A stretch of DNA of 64,000 nt from Paenirhizobium selenitireducens ATCC BAA-1503 (GCF_000518785.1 NZ_KI912495.1:150257-214256); one strand, 5' to 3'. Positions 18,044-28,026 are shown, numbered from the stretch's first letter. Program-made: numbers and translations. Notes: generated from the sequence alone by a model not told the origin.

Positions 18044-18988
18044 ATGACGGAACGCAGAAAGATCATTATCGACACCGACCCTGGCCAGGATGATGCCGCC
18101 GCGCTCATGCTCGCCTTTGCAAGCCCGGCGGAACTCGAAATCCTCGGCATCACGACGGTCGCCGGCAACGTTCCGCTGCGGTGGACCAGCCGTAATGCCC
18201 GCATCGTCTGCGAGCTGTGCGGCCGGACCGATATCCCGGTCTACGAAGGTGCCGACCGGCCGATAGAGCGTCCGCTGGTCACCGCCGAGCATGTCCACGG
18301 CAAGACGGGCCTCGACGGCGCCGTACTCGAAGAGCCGACCATGGCGGTGATGCCACAGCACGCTGTCGATTTCATCATCGAGACCCTGCGTCGCGAGCCG
18401 GAAGGCAGTGTGACGCTGTGCACGCTCGGACCGCTCACCAATGTCGCGCTTGCCCTGAAGAAGGCGCCGGACATCGCGCCGCGCATTCGCGAACTGGTGC
18501 TGATGGGCGGCGGGTTCTTCGAGGGCGGCAACATCACGCCGGCTGCGGAGTTCAATATCTACGTCGACCCGCAGGCCGCCTCGATCGTTTTCGGCTCCGG
18601 CATTCCGCTGGTCATGATGCCGCTCGACGTGACCCACCAGTTGATGACCACAAAGGCCCGCGTCGCGCGACTTTCGGCGCTCGGCACCCGCCCCGCAAAG
18701 GCCATGGTCGAATGGCTGGAATTCTTCGAGCGCTTCGATGAGGAAAAGTACGGCTCCGACGGCGGCCCGCTGCACGATCCGACGGTCATCGCCTATCTGC
18801 TCAAGCCGGAACTCTTCTCCGGCCGCCATTGCAATGTCGAGATCGAGACGCAATCCGAACTGACGGTCGGCATGACGGTCGTCGACTGGTGGCGGGTGTC
18901 CGGACGGGCTGCAAATGCGCAGGTGATGCGCAATGTCGATGCGGACGGCTTCTTCAACTTGCTGATCGAGCGCTTCGGGCGGCTCTGA
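18044..18988 (+). CDS. Inosine-uridine-preferring nucleoside hydrolase family
   Basis: 314 residues. The N-terminal RKIIIDTDPGQDDAAALMLAF carries the DxDxxxDD calcium site of the family, and the C-terminal part keeps LHDPTVIAYLLKPELF with the histidine-aspartate pair. The enzyme cleaves the N-glycosidic bond of ribonucleosides to give base and ribose. The ATG at 18044 has GAGATCGG upstream; the frame is open further but without family sequence. A ribokinase gene lies 2.7 kb away behind a chemoreceptor, so ribose released here could be phosphorylated by it. A strong terminator follows. Confidence 0.92.
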   Translation: MTERRKIIIDTDPGQDDAAALMLAFASPAELEILGITTVAGNVPLRWTSRNARIVCELCGRTDIPVYEGADRPIERPLVTAEHVHGKTGLDGAVLEEPTMAVMPQHAVDFIIETLRREPEGSVTLCTLGPLTNVALALKKAPDIAPRIRELVLMGGGFFEGGNITPAAEFNIYVDPQAASIVFGSGIPLVMMPLDVTHQLMTTKARVARLSALGTRPAKAMVEWLEFFERFDEEKYGSDGGPLHDPTVIAYLLKPELFSGRHCNVEIETQSELTVGMTVVDWWRVSGRAANAQVMRNVDADGFFNLLIERFGRL

Positions 18989-19006
18989 ATGCCCTGAAAC
19001 GCAGAA

Positions 19007-19040
19007 GGCCGCCGGATCGCTCCGGCGGCCTTTTGTTTTC
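19007..19040 (+). terminator. Rho-independent terminator, nucleoside hydrolase
   Basis: A perfect 9-bp stem GGCCGCCGG / CCGGCGGCC around a 6-base loop is followed by TTTTGTTTTC. It lies between the stops of the convergent nucleoside hydrolase and chemoreceptor genes; the T-run serves the plus strand. Confidence 0.9.
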
Positions 19041-19077
19041 CATCTGTCTGGCGCCCGGGTGTAGCCCGTGGATCCGC

Positions 19078-21432
19078 TCAGAATTCCTGCCAGTCCTCTG
19101 CTACAGCGGCCGAGGACCCGCCGCCGGCGGCACGCTTCGGCGCCGGGCGGGATGCGGCCGCAGGAGCGCTCGGGGCGGCTGTCCGCATGGTCCGGGCAAC
19201 CGATGTCAGCGACGAGGAGAGAGCCTGCGGCGACGACCGGTAGGTATTCGCACCCGTGACCGTGAAGCGCGAGACGAGGTCTCTCAGGTTCTCGGATTCG
19301 CTCCTCAGCGTCATGCTGGCGGCGGTTGTCTCCTCCACCATTGCCGCGTTCTGCTGGGTCACCTGGTCCATCTGGTTGACGGCCGAGTTGATCTCCTTCA
19401 GGCCCGAGGCCTGCTCGCTGGCCGAAGCGGAGATCTGGCGGATCAGGTCGTTGATCTGCATGACCTGGCCGGCGATCTTGTGCAGCGTGTGACCGGCCTG
19501 GCCGACCAGTTCGACGCCGTCCTTGACCTGCGCACCCGAGGTGGTGATCAGCGTCTTGATCTCCTTCGCCGCGCTGGCGGAGCGCTGCGCGAGTTCACGC
19601 ACTTCCTGGGCGACGACGGCAAAACCCTTGCCGGCCTCACCGGCGCGGGCGGCTTCGACACCGGCATTGAGCGCCAGAAGGTTGGTCTGGAAGGCGATCT
19701 CGTCGATCACGCCGATGATGCGCGAGATTTCCTGCGACGACTGGGCAATGCCGTGCATCGAGGTGACGGCCTTCTGCACGACTTCGCCCGAGCGTTCGGC
19801 ATCCTCGCAGGCGAGGTTGACCGTTGCCGCGGCCGTATTGGCGTTGACGGCGCTGGCATTGACCTGCTCGGTCAGTTCGTTGAGGGCTGCTGCCGTCTCT
19901 TCGAGGCTTGCGGCCTGCTGTTCGGTGCGCTTGGACAGATCCGCAGCGCTTTCGGCGATCTCGCCGCTGCCGGCGCCGATGTTGACGACGCTCGAATTGA
20001 CCGCAGTGATCGTCGATTCCAGGCTTGCCAGCGCATCGTTGAAGTCGCGCTTGAGGGCGGCGTATTCGCCGGGGAACTCGTCTTCGATGCGATAGCCGAG
20101 ATTGCCCTGCGACAGTTGCGACAGGCCGGTGCCGAGAACGCTGACGACCTGCTGCTGGACGCCGAGAGAATCACTGCGTTCCTGTTCCGAGCGACGGCGT
20201 TCGGCATCGGCCGCACCGCGCTGCTGCTCGGCTTCGCTTTCGAGTTTGCGGCTGTCAGCCAGACGGTGGCGGAAGCCCTCGAGCGCCTTGGCCACGAGGC
20301 CGAGTTCGTCGCTGCGCTCCTGGCCCTTGACTGCAGTTTCGTAATTGCCCTGGCCGAGCCGACCGACATCCTCCAGCAGGGCCTGCAAGGGCTTCTGGGC
20401 AAAGGCGCGGACCGCCAGGAACAGGCTGGCCATCACGGCGCCGAGAACGATCAGGCCGGCGACGATCATGATCAGCGTCTGCGCTTCGACTGCGGCACCG
20501 GTGGCGCTATGGGGAATGTCGACGATGACGGACCAGGTCGCATTCACGCCCGGAACCTCGAAGGGAAAGAGCAGGCGGTCGAATGCGTCGGCACCATTTT
20601 CCTCGAGATCCTTCACGAGGCTGCTCTTGCCGGACGACAGTGCGGTCTTCAGCGCATCGGCGCCCGCCACCTCATAGGGCTTCATCAGCAGGTCGTCGGA
20701 GGGGGCGACGAGCCACTGGCTGTTCTGCGCCACGAGCATCACGCGGCCGGTTTCGAACGGACGAAGGGCCTTGAGCTTTTCCGAAAGCGAGGCAAGCGAG
20801 ATATCGACCCCCGTGACCCCGATCATCTTGCCGCCGGAAATGACCGGATAGGCGATCGAGCTCATCGTCGTCGGGACATCCGTCCCTTCCGCGAGATAGG
20901 GCGCCGTGATCGCACCCTTGCCGCTCTTTGCGGCCAGCGCATACCATTCGGCGGTGTAGTCGTTGTTGAAGGTCGAGAACTGGATCGCGCCGTTGCGGTC
21001 CTTCGACCAGTAGGGTGTGAAGACGCCGTTGGCGTTGGCGCCGAGTTCGGCATTGCCGACCACGTCGTCCTTGCGCCCGTCGAAGGCTTTCTCAGCTTCG
21101 GCAAACCAGCTGCCGAAGGCGAACGGGTTCTGTTCGAGATTTGCCTTGAGCAGGTTCATCGCGCCCTTGCGGTCGAAAGACTGACCTTCGTGGCCGCGGC
21201 CCAATACACCCGACATGGTTCGGGCGGCGCTGGCCAGCTCGCCGATGTCGCCGGCGATTTCCTGGGCGATGGCTTCCGCCTCCGCTGTCGCCTGCTGCAT
21301 GGTCAGCGTCTGGACGCGGTCGCGCGTCTCGTAGATCAGGAAGAGATTGGAGAGCATGAGGACGAAGGCGATCGCCACGCCGGTCACGACGAGCAGCTTC
21401 GCCGCGATGGAGCGGGATATGAACTTCAGCAT
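19078..21432 (-). CDS. Methyl-accepting chemotaxis protein with a dCache-type sensor domain
   Basis: 784 residues from the ATG at 21432, which has GAGG six bases upstream. Membrane segments lie at about residues 12-32 and 320-342. They flank a periplasmic double-Cache-like domain of about 285 residues (SSIAYPVISGGKMIGVTGVDI is typical). A HAMP region follows, then a second HAMP-like stretch and a signalling hairpin with [20 protein letters not shown]. The C-terminus DWQEF is a CheR/CheB docking pentapeptide, so this is a high-abundance type receptor able to recruit the adaptation enzymes. The ligand is unknown; it sits between nucleoside hydrolase and ribokinase genes. Confidence 0.93.
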   Translation of the reverse strand: MLKFISRSIAAKLLVVTGVAIAFVLMLSNLFLIYETRDRVQTLTMQQATAEAEAIAQEIAGDIGELASAARTMSGVLGRGHEGQSFDRKGAMNLLKANLEQNPFAFGSWFAEAEKAFDGRKDDVVGNAELGANANGVFTPYWSKDRNGAIQFSTFNNDYTAEWYALAAKSGKGAITAPYLAEGTDVPTTMSSIAYPVISGGKMIGVTGVDISLASLSEKLKALRPFETGRVMLVAQNSQWLVAPSDDLLMKPYEVAGADALKTALSSGKSSLVKDLEENGADAFDRLLFPFEVPGVNATWSVIVDIPHSATGAAVEAQTLIMIVAGLIVLGAVMASLFLAVRAFAQKPLQALLEDVGRLGQGNYETAVKGQERSDELGLVAKALEGFRHRLADSRKLESEAEQQRGAADAERRRSEQERSDSLGVQQQVVSVLGTGLSQLSQGNLGYRIEDEFPGEYAALKRDFNDALASLESTITAVNSSVVNIGAGSGEIAESAADLSKRTEQQAASLEETAAALNELTEQVNASAVNANTAAATVNLACEDAERSGEVVQKAVTSMHGIAQSSQEISRIIGVIDEIAFQTNLLALNAGVEAARAGEAGKGFAVVAQEVRELAQRSASAAKEIKTLITTSGAQVKDGVELVGQAGHTLHKIAGQVMQINDLIRQISASASEQASGLKEINSAVNQMDQVTQQNAAMVEETTAASMTLRSESENLRDLVSRFTVTGANTYRSSPQALSSSLTSVARTMRTAAPSAPAAASRPAPKRAAGGGSSAAVAEDWQEF

Positions 21433-21655
21433 GGAAACCTCGAAACGCACGGGGGAAGGGCTCAGGGACGCAACCGGGCGGTCCACACCATCATGGTGCG
21501 CTAGCACACCCCCACTTCTCTCAAAGGGGGGGTGTACGCCAATCGAAGCTAATATGAGACCCGAAAGCTTAACGAGATTTGAAGTCACTCTGCATTTTCT
21601 TGCCTGCCTCCAGTAACGCCAAACGGCGACTGTCGCACAGCGAAACAAAGTTATC

Positions 21656-22555
21656 CTAAACGCGCCGTTCGACCTCGTCCACGGTCGGAATCGACGGCTG
21701 GGCGCCAGCCTTCAGGCAGGCGAGAGAGCCCGCAACGGCGGCGCGGCGGAGAGCCTGCTCGAAAGCGATGCCCTGATCCAGGGCGGCCGCGAGATAACCG
21801 CAGAAAGTGTCGCCGGCACCGACCGTGTCGACCGGTTCGATGGCCAGGCCCAGGGTCCGGTAAAGCGTCGAATCCCGCGCGGCGATCACGCCGTCGGCGC
21901 CGAGCGTGACGATGAGTGTCTGACCGGTCTCCTTGTGCAGGCGCATCAGCGTCTGCTCGCGTTCGGCCGCGTTGAGTCCGTCGCGGCTGGCCAGGCGTTC
22001 GAATTCCGTCTCGTTGGCGATGACGATGTCGGCCATGCGCCCGAGGCGTGCGGCCTCGGCCGTCAGCGGAGCAATGTTGAGAACGGTCGTCACGCCGCGT
22101 GCCTTGGCGTCTGCCAGCGCACGCTCGACCGAGGCTGCCGGGACCTCCAGCTGGAGCATGAGGAAATCGCCCGGCTGCATGGCGGCGACGGCTGCCTTGG
22201 CCTCCTGCTCGCCCACCGCACCGTTGGCGCCAGGCACCACGGTGATCATGTTTTCGCCGCCGCCGCCGACCAGGATGACCGCGATGCCGGTCGGGCCGTC
22301 GACACGCCGGACCGTGGACAGGTCGTTGCCGGCTTCGTCCAGCAGAGCCAGCGCCGGGTCGGCGAACTCGTCGCGCCCCACGGCACCCACCATGCGCACG
22401 GTCGACCCGGCGCGGCGGGCGGCCAGCGCCTGATTGGCGCCCTTGCCACCGGCGGCGGTCGAAAAGCCGGTGCCGGCTACCGTTTCGCCCGGCTTCGGCA
22501 GTCGCGGTGTGGTGGCGATGAGGTCCATGTTGATGGAGCCGAATACAGTAATCAT
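21656..22555 (-). CDS. rbsK: Ribokinase
   Basis: 299 residues, PfkB-family sugar kinase. It begins MITVFGSINMDLIATTPRLPKPGETV and has the substrate motif GGKGANQALAARRAGSTVRMVG and the C-terminal anion-hole motif VDTVGAGDTFCGYLAAAL with the catalytic aspartate. Together these are diagnostic of ribokinase rather than fructokinase. It makes ribose-5-phosphate from ribose. No ribose transporter is encoded beside it; the likely source of ribose here is the nucleoside hydrolase encoded 2.7 kb away. About 220 bases separate it from the chemoreceptor gene, with no obvious terminator. Confidence 0.93.
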   Translation of the reverse strand: MITVFGSINMDLIATTPRLPKPGETVAGTGFSTAAGGKGANQALAARRAGSTVRMVGAVGRDEFADPALALLDEAGNDLSTVRRVDGPTGIAVILVGGGGENMITVVPGANGAVGEQEAKAAVAAMQPGDFLMLQLEVPAASVERALADAKARGVTTVLNIAPLTAEAARLGRMADIVIANETEFERLASRDGLNAAEREQTLMRLHKETGQTLIVTLGADGVIAARDSTLYRTLGLAIEPVDTVGAGDTFCGYLAAALDQGIAFEQALRRAAVAGSLACLKAGAQPSIPTVDEVERRV

Positions 22556-22597
22556 GCGTGTTTCCGTCCTTGGTCTCGGTGTTTCGAGGACCCGATC

Positions 22598-23815
22598 CTA
22601 TTCTTCGTCGACGATCCGGAGCTTCAAGAGGCCAGTCCGGCTTTCCACCGATCTCTGACTATCCTCCGGCAATGTCGCTGCGCCCGTCTGGAACTCGAGC
22701 GCCTCGATCTTCGCGCCCCGTTTCGTCAGTTTGTCGGCCGAGGTCAGAATCATGTCCACATCTTTCTGGGCCGCCAGGAAATGACCCTGCAGTTTTCTCG
22801 TGCGTTCGTCGAGACGAAGCAGGTCTTCCATCAGATGGAGAACCTCGCCCTGGATCAGGTGCGCCTGTTCGCGCATGCGCTGATCCTTGAGCACGGCCTG
22901 GATCACCTGGATCGACAGCATCAGCAGGGAGGGCGAGACGATCACGACGCGCAGGCGATGGGCCTTCTGGACGATGGCTTCGAAATGTTCGTGGATCTCG
23001 GCAAAGATCGATTCCGACGGCACGAAGAGGAAAGCCATGTCCTGGGTTTCGCCGGCGATCAGGTATTTCGCTGCGATGTCGCGGATATGCACCTCGATAT
23101 CACGGCGGAAATTCTGGCCGGCCGCCTTCTTCTCCTCCGGGGTCTGGGCGTCGCGGATGGCGTTCCACGCCTCGAGCGGAAATTTCGCGTCGATCACCAG
23201 CGGCGGCGAGCCGTTCGGCATGCGGATCGTGCAGTCCGGCCGCATGCCGTTCGACAGGGTCGACTGGAAGGCATAGGCGCCCATCGGCAGGCCGTCGGCG
23301 ACGATCGTCTCCATGCGCGACTGGCCGAAGGCGCCGCGGGTCTGCTTGTTCGACAGGATGGCCTGCAGCCCGACCACGTCCTTGGCCAGCGACTGGATGT
23401 TGTTCTGTGCAGCATCGATGACGGCCAGCCGTTCCTGCAGGTGGCGCAGGTTCTCATGCGTCGATTTCGTCTGCTCGGTGATCGTCGCCCCGATGCGATG
23501 GGTCATGCCGTCCAGCCGCTGGCTGATCGTCTGGTTGAGCTCCGACTGACGCTTGCCGAACACGTCGGACATCGCGGCGAGCCGTCCATGCATCTCCGCC
23601 TGGGCCTTCAGCAGTTCCGAAAGCCGGGCGTCCGCCACCGCCTCGCGTCTTGCGGCTTCCAGCGCGAGCTCGGCGCGAATGCGGCTGGACCGGCGATTGG
23701 ACACAAGAAGCACGAGAAGGACAACCAGCAGCGCGGCACCGACGATGCCGGCGAGGGCAGCCGGAGAAAGGCCAAAGGTGTCGATGGCGAGCGCGGTAAG
23801 GTCGGTGCTGTTCAT
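22598..23815 (-). CDS. rmuC: DNA recombination protein RmuC
   Basis: 405 residues. An N-terminal membrane anchor (ALAGIVGAALLVVLLVLLV) is followed by a coiled-coil region and the RmuC nuclease-like domain with GAFGQSRMETIVADGLPMG and the conserved PLVIDAKFPLEAW segment, where the D-x-K pair is the PD-(D/E)XK signature. RmuC limits inversions at short inverted repeats in E. coli. The ATG at 23815 is chosen because it gives the usual short leader before the membrane helix; a TTG 14 codons upstream is open. It ends 43 bases before the ribokinase start, on the same strand. Confidence 0.92.
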   Translation of the reverse strand: MNSTDLTALAIDTFGLSPAALAGIVGAALLVVLLVLLVSNRRSSRIRAELALEAARREAVADARLSELLKAQAEMHGRLAAMSDVFGKRQSELNQTISQRLDGMTHRIGATITEQTKSTHENLRHLQERLAVIDAAQNNIQSLAKDVVGLQAILSNKQTRGAFGQSRMETIVADGLPMGAYAFQSTLSNGMRPDCTIRMPNGSPPLVIDAKFPLEAWNAIRDAQTPEEKKAAGQNFRRDIEVHIRDIAAKYLIAGETQDMAFLFVPSESIFAEIHEHFEAIVQKAHRLRVVIVSPSLLMLSIQVIQAVLKDQRMREQAHLIQGEVLHLMEDLLRLDERTRKLQGHFLAAQKDVDMILTSADKLTKRGAKIEALEFQTGAATLPEDSQRSVESRTGLLKLRIVDEE

Positions 23816-24138
23816 GGCGGCGGAGACTAGCAGATTCGTCCGGCCGCGACAGATCAAATCAGGAACATTTGTTGGCCGGCCGCATGCCGGAGCGTCAGGC
23901 CTTTTGGCTCTTCGCGCGAATTGTCATTTCTTCCCCCAATCGGGCGGGATGTGCGGCGACGGTCTTTTCTCGCCTGGGCGACCGCGTCGACGGCGTGCAG
24001 ATGTCGTCTATTTCTCGCATTGCGATAAATTGAACATTAGTTAAATTAAATATTTACCATTCTAGGTAGTTTATGGGGAACCAAATAACGCATTGCAGAA
24101 GTGCATGTCAAAGCTGAACTCAACACACGGGGGCGTCC
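23816..24138. other. Intergenic region between divergent rmuC and globin-coupled chemoreceptor genes
   Basis: 323 bases without a gene. The first half is GC-rich and holds the rmuC upstream region. From about 24005 it becomes AT-rich (GATAAATTGAACATTAGTTAAATTAAATA), probably the chemoreceptor promoter region. A GTTTATGGGGAACC stretch lies at 24068-24081 and CACGGGGGCG just before the start. No RNA gene, clear terminator or repeat was recognised. Confidence 0.5.
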
Positions 24139-25671
24139 ATGACCACACACAAAGAGAAAAGCAGTCTTGATGCCCGCCTCGAGTTCCTTGGGCTCGACGA
24201 AAAGGCCAGGCAGCAACTGCGGGCACTGGCGCCGAGCATCAGCAAGAATATCGGCGCCTCGCTCGACGTTTTCTACAAGAAGGTCCGGAGCACCCCCGAG
24301 ACCGCTGCCTTCTTTCGCAACGAGGACCACCTCCAGGGGGCCAAGAAGCGGCAGGAAGGCCACTGGGGTATCGTAACGACGGCGCAGTTTGACGAGCGCT
24401 ATGTCGAGGGCGTGACGGCGGTCGGCAAGGCGCATGCCCGCATCGGCCTGGAGCCCCGCTGGTATATTGGCGGCTATGCCCTGTTGGTCGAGCAACTCAT
24501 TCACGCCGTGGTACGCGAGCGCTGGCCGTCGCGGTTTGCGCGCAAGGAGGGCAAGGTCCTTGGTGAAGAGATCGGCGTGCTGGTCAAGGCCGCACTGCTC
24601 GACATGGACTACGCCATCACCGTCTATCTCGATATTCTGGCCGCCGAGCGAAAGGCGGCCGAAGATGCGCGCGCCAAGGCCGAGCAGGAACAGGTTCTGG
24701 CGCTCAGGGCCTTGAGCGAGGTGCTGAGCAGGCTGTCCGGCGGCGACCTTGAAGCGAAGCTCTCTCCCGAGCAACCGGAAAACTTCGTCGGCATGGCCCA
24801 GGACTACAATGCCTCCGTCGAGAAGCTCCGTGACACGATCGGCACGGTGCGAAGCGCCGCCGAGGAGATCCTGCGCTCGACGACCGCCATTTCCGATGCG
24901 TCCAATCATCTGGCTCAGCGCACGGAACAGCAGGCCGCTGGCCTGGAGGAAAGCACCGCCGCGCTGCACGAATTGACCCAGAATGTCACCTTGGCGGCCG
25001 ATGGCGCGCAGAAGGCGGCGAGTGTCGTCGGCATCGCTCTCAATGAGGCGCGGGCCTCGGGCGAAGTGGTGACGCGCGCGGTGAGCGCAATGGGCGCGAT
25101 CGAGAAGTCCTCCGACGAAATCTCCAAGATCATCGGCGTCATCGACGAAATTGCCTTCCAGACCAACTTGCTGGCCCTCAATGCCGGGGTCGAGGCGGCC
25201 CGTGCGGGCGAGGCCGGCCGTGGCTTCGCGGTCGTGGCCCAGGAGGTTCGCGAACTGGCGCAACGGTGTGCCAGTGCCGCCCGCGAGATCAAGGGCCTGA
25301 TCTCCCAGAGTTCCGGACAGGTCGAGACTGGTGTCGGGCTGGTCAACAATGCCGGCGAAGCGCTCGACAAGATCATCGTCCGGATCGGCGAGATCAACGG
25401 CATCGTCGCCGGTATCGCCAGCGCCGCGTCGGACCAGTCCGGCGGCCTGCGGGAAGTAAACGCGGCGGTCGCCAGCATGGACACGATCACCCAGCAGAAC
25501 GCCGCCATGGTCGAGGAGACGTCCGCGCAGACCTTGACGCTGAGAGACGAGGTCGAACGTCTGGTTGCCGCGCTGCGCGGGTTCAAGACGCGCGACGGCA
25601 GTGCCGCAAACGCGACGTCCCACGCACGTCGCTCCCAGGACAGCATGTCGAGCTATCGCCGCGCCGGTTGA
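24139..25671 (+). CDS. Globin-coupled chemoreceptor (protoglobin-MCP), first copy
   Basis: 510 residues, no membrane segment. Residues about 20-160 are a protoglobin-type sensor domain: the likely proximal haem histidine is H99 in [17 protein letters not shown], and Y46 in VFYKK is in the place of the distal B10 tyrosine. A HAMP-like linker follows (LSGGDLEAKLSPEQPENF), then a methyl-accepting signalling domain with [20 protein letters not shown]. There is no C-terminal docking pentapeptide. By family it is a cytoplasmic haem sensor of oxygen (HemAT-like aerotaxis). The paralogue 25843-27357 lies directly downstream. Confidence 0.93.
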   Translation: MTTHKEKSSLDARLEFLGLDEKARQQLRALAPSISKNIGASLDVFYKKVRSTPETAAFFRNEDHLQGAKKRQEGHWGIVTTAQFDERYVEGVTAVGKAHARIGLEPRWYIGGYALLVEQLIHAVVRERWPSRFARKEGKVLGEEIGVLVKAALLDMDYAITVYLDILAAERKAAEDARAKAEQEQVLALRALSEVLSRLSGGDLEAKLSPEQPENFVGMAQDYNASVEKLRDTIGTVRSAAEEILRSTTAISDASNHLAQRTEQQAAGLEESTAALHELTQNVTLAADGAQKAASVVGIALNEARASGEVVTRAVSAMGAIEKSSDEISKIIGVIDEIAFQTNLLALNAGVEAARAGEAGRGFAVVAQEVRELAQRCASAAREIKGLISQSSGQVETGVGLVNNAGEALDKIIVRIGEINGIVAGIASAASDQSGGLREVNAAVASMDTITQQNAAMVEETSAQTLTLRDEVERLVAALRGFKTRDGSAANATSHARRSQDSMSSYRRAG

Positions 25672-25690
25672 CGGCATCGCTACGGGCGAG

Positions 25691-25720
25691 GCCGCCTGTC
25701 CGACAGGGGCAGGCGGCTTC
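25691..25720 (+). terminator. Weak terminator-like hairpin after the first globin-coupled receptor
   Basis: An 8-bp stem GCCGCCTG / CAGGCGGC with an 11-base loop is followed only by TTCTGCC. It may reduce read-through into the second copy. Confidence 0.4.
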
Positions 25721-25842
25721 TGCCATCGTGATTTCTCGCACCCCGCGTTCATGCTCCATTTAGGAATTTCACGAATTGTTGTGACATATTCCTAAAATTT
25801 AAGGGGGGCTACCCCAGCTCCCTCGGAAGGCATGGCGATATT

Positions 25843-27357
25843 ATGAGTGTAGAAGCAGACAAGAGTTTGAAGGAACGTCTGGCATTCCTCGAGATTGACC
25901 AGAAGACGTCCAAGACACTGAACTCGCTGCGGCCGACACTCGGTGAACTGCTCGGCGGCGTGCTCGACAAATTCTATGCCAAGGTCGGCGCCACCCCGCA
26001 GATCGCCCGCTTCTTCAGCGGCAAGGAGCATATGGCAGGGGCAAAGAATGCCCAGATGAACCATTGGGACAAGGTTTCCAAGGGCACCTTCGATCCGGAT
26101 TACGTCAAGGGCGTGACCGCGATCGGTAAGGCCCACGCCCGTATCGGCCTCGAGCCGCGCTGGTACATTGGTGGCTATTCCATGCTGATGACCGAACTGG
26201 TCGCCGGCGTGCTCGTCAAGCACTGGCCATTCCCCTTCGGCAAGCACCATGCGGAGGCGCTGGCCGACAAGCTCGGCGCGCTCATCAAGGCATCGATGCT
26301 CGACATGGATTACTCGATCTCGGTCTACCTCGATTCGCTTGAGGACCGGCGCAAGCAACTCGAGGAAGACCGCAAGCAGTTCGAATCCGATCAGCAGCTC
26401 GCCATGGAGCATTTGCGCCGTGGTCTCGAAGCGCTCGCCCGCGGCGACTTCGAAAACCGGATGACCACCGACCTGCCGGACAATTTCAAGCAGATGGCGA
26501 CCGACTACAACGAGACGATCGTCAGGCTCAGCGAATCCTTCGCCTCCATCCGTCGCGCGTCGGAAGAAATTCTCGACGGCACCGAAACCATCGCCAAGGC
26601 CTCCGACGACATCGCCGTCAGCACGGCCAAGCAGGCCGCTGGCGTGCAGGAGAGTTCGTCCGCCCTGCAGCAGCTGTCGGTGAGCGTCGGCCAGACGGCG
26701 ACCAATGCGGAACGCGCCTCCATGGCGGTACACGATACCCAGCAGCAGGCACGCAGCTCCGGCGACGTTGTCGCCCAGGCGATTTCCGCCATGGCGGAGA
26801 TCGAGAAGTCCTCGACGGAAATTTCCAAGATCATCGGCGTTATCGACGAGATCGCCTTTCAGACCAACCTGCTGGCGCTCAATGCCGGCGTCGAGGCGGC
26901 GCGTGCCGGTGATGCCGGCAAGGGCTTTGCCGTTGTCGCCCAGGAAGTGCGCCAGCTCGCCCAGCGCAGCGCCGATGCCGCCAAGGAAATCAAGCGCCTG
27001 ATCTCGCAGAGCAGCAATCAGGTCAACGAGGGCGTCGGCCTGGTCTCCAACACCGGTACGGCGCTCACCGACATGATCAGCCGCATCGACACGATCCATT
27101 CCATCGTGTCCGAGATCGCCACCGCCGCCAAGGACCAGGCGACCGGCCTCAAGGAGGTCAACCAGGCGACCCAGAGCATGGACAAGCTGACGCACCAGAA
27201 TTCGACCATGGTGGAGCAGACCTCGGCCGAGACCCAGCGCCTGCGCAGCGAAGTCGTCGGTCTGGTACAGCTGCTCGCGCAACTGAGCACGCGCTCGGGC
27301 GCCGATGGCGACCATGTCTCCGAGCGCCGCCAGGACCAGCGCCGACAGGCAGCCTGA
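25843..27357 (+). CDS. Globin-coupled chemoreceptor (protoglobin-MCP), second copy
   Basis: 504 residues with the same architecture as its upstream neighbour: a protoglobin domain with H98 in [17 protein letters not shown] and Y45 in KFYAK, a HAMP-like linker ([18 protein letters not shown]), then the signalling domain. No membrane segment and no docking pentapeptide. The globin domains share long identical stretches, but the linker and signalling helices differ more, so the duplication is not recent. ATG at 25843 after a G-rich leader; AGGCATGG upstream offers only a moderate ribosome-binding site. Presumed oxygen or gas sensor in the cytoplasm. Confidence 0.93.
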   Translation: MSVEADKSLKERLAFLEIDQKTSKTLNSLRPTLGELLGGVLDKFYAKVGATPQIARFFSGKEHMAGAKNAQMNHWDKVSKGTFDPDYVKGVTAIGKAHARIGLEPRWYIGGYSMLMTELVAGVLVKHWPFPFGKHHAEALADKLGALIKASMLDMDYSISVYLDSLEDRRKQLEEDRKQFESDQQLAMEHLRRGLEALARGDFENRMTTDLPDNFKQMATDYNETIVRLSESFASIRRASEEILDGTETIAKASDDIAVSTAKQAAGVQESSSALQQLSVSVGQTATNAERASMAVHDTQQQARSSGDVVAQAISAMAEIEKSSTEISKIIGVIDEIAFQTNLLALNAGVEAARAGDAGKGFAVVAQEVRQLAQRSADAAKEIKRLISQSSNQVNEGVGLVSNTGTALTDMISRIDTIHSIVSEIATAAKDQATGLKEVNQATQSMDKLTHQNSTMVEQTSAETQRLRSEVVGLVQLLAQLSTRSGADGDHVSERRQDQRRQAA

Positions 27358-27384
27358 TCCGCAACGCGGCCAAAGTCTTGTCGG

Positions 27385-27410
27385 AAACGCGGGCAATGTC
27401 CGCGTTTTTC
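27385..27410 (+). terminator. Rho-independent terminator after the second globin-coupled receptor
   Basis: An 8-bp stem AAACGCGG / CCGCGTTT around a 7-base loop, with a run of five T residues ending the stem. It separates the receptors from def. Confidence 0.8.
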
Positions 27411-27447
27411 GATTCCATCGCCGCAAAAGATGCGTTATGGGAGCCGC

Positions 27448-27963
27448 ATGACGATCAAGCCCCTCATCATCCTCCCGGATCCCCTGCTGCGCCAGGTTTC
27501 CACGTCCATCGAACGTGTCGATGCCGAGCTCCAGAAGCTGGCCGACGACATGCTTGAAACCATGTACGAGGCGCCGGGCATCGGCCTTGCCGCCATCCAG
27601 GTCGGCGTGTCGCGCCGCCTGCTGGTGATCGACGTCTCCAAGGAAGGCGAGGACAAGCAGCCGCTGGTCTTCATCAATCCCGAGATCATCAAGTCGTCGG
27701 ATGAGCGTTCCGTCTATGAAGAAGGCTGCCTGTCGATCCCCGACTACTATGCCGAGGTCGAGCGCCCGGCGATGGTGACGGTCAAGTCGATCGACCGCGA
27801 CGGCAAGGAACAGATGACCGAGGCCGACGGCCTGCTGGCGACCTGCCTGCAGCATGAGATCGACCATCTCAACGGCGTTCTGTTCATCGACCATATCTCC
27901 CGGCTGAAGCGCGAGATGGTGATCAAGAAGTTCACCAAGGCGGCAAAGTCGAAGGCGCTCTGA
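27448..27963 (+). CDS. def: Peptide deformylase
   Basis: 171 residues. All three metal-site motifs are present: [11 protein letters not shown] (GxGxAAxQ), EGCLSIP (EGCLS) and [12 protein letters not shown] (HExDH). The enzyme removes the formyl group from nascent proteins. The ATG at 27448 has GGGAG upstream and gives the normal [14 protein letters not shown] start; an ATG six codons earlier is less likely. def, fmt and truA follow one another on the plus strand in the usual rhizobial order. Confidence 0.97.
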   Translation: MTIKPLIILPDPLLRQVSTSIERVDAELQKLADDMLETMYEAPGIGLAAIQVGVSRRLLVIDVSKEGEDKQPLVFINPEIIKSSDERSVYEEGCLSIPDYYAEVERPAMVTVKSIDRDGKEQMTEADGLLATCLQHEIDHLNGVLFIDHISRLKREMVIKKFTKAAKSKAL

Positions 27964-28026
27964 TCATCGGCCGGCGATCCTCGCCGGCGGAGACGGGCGT
28001 CGATCGCGGAAGGGGTGGAAACCATC

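Noticed and set aside
18829-21504. An 891-codon open frame on the plus strand opposite the chemoreceptor gene
   Set aside because: It is an antisense shadow of a GC-rich gene; no domain, no ribosome-binding site, and low-complexity composition.
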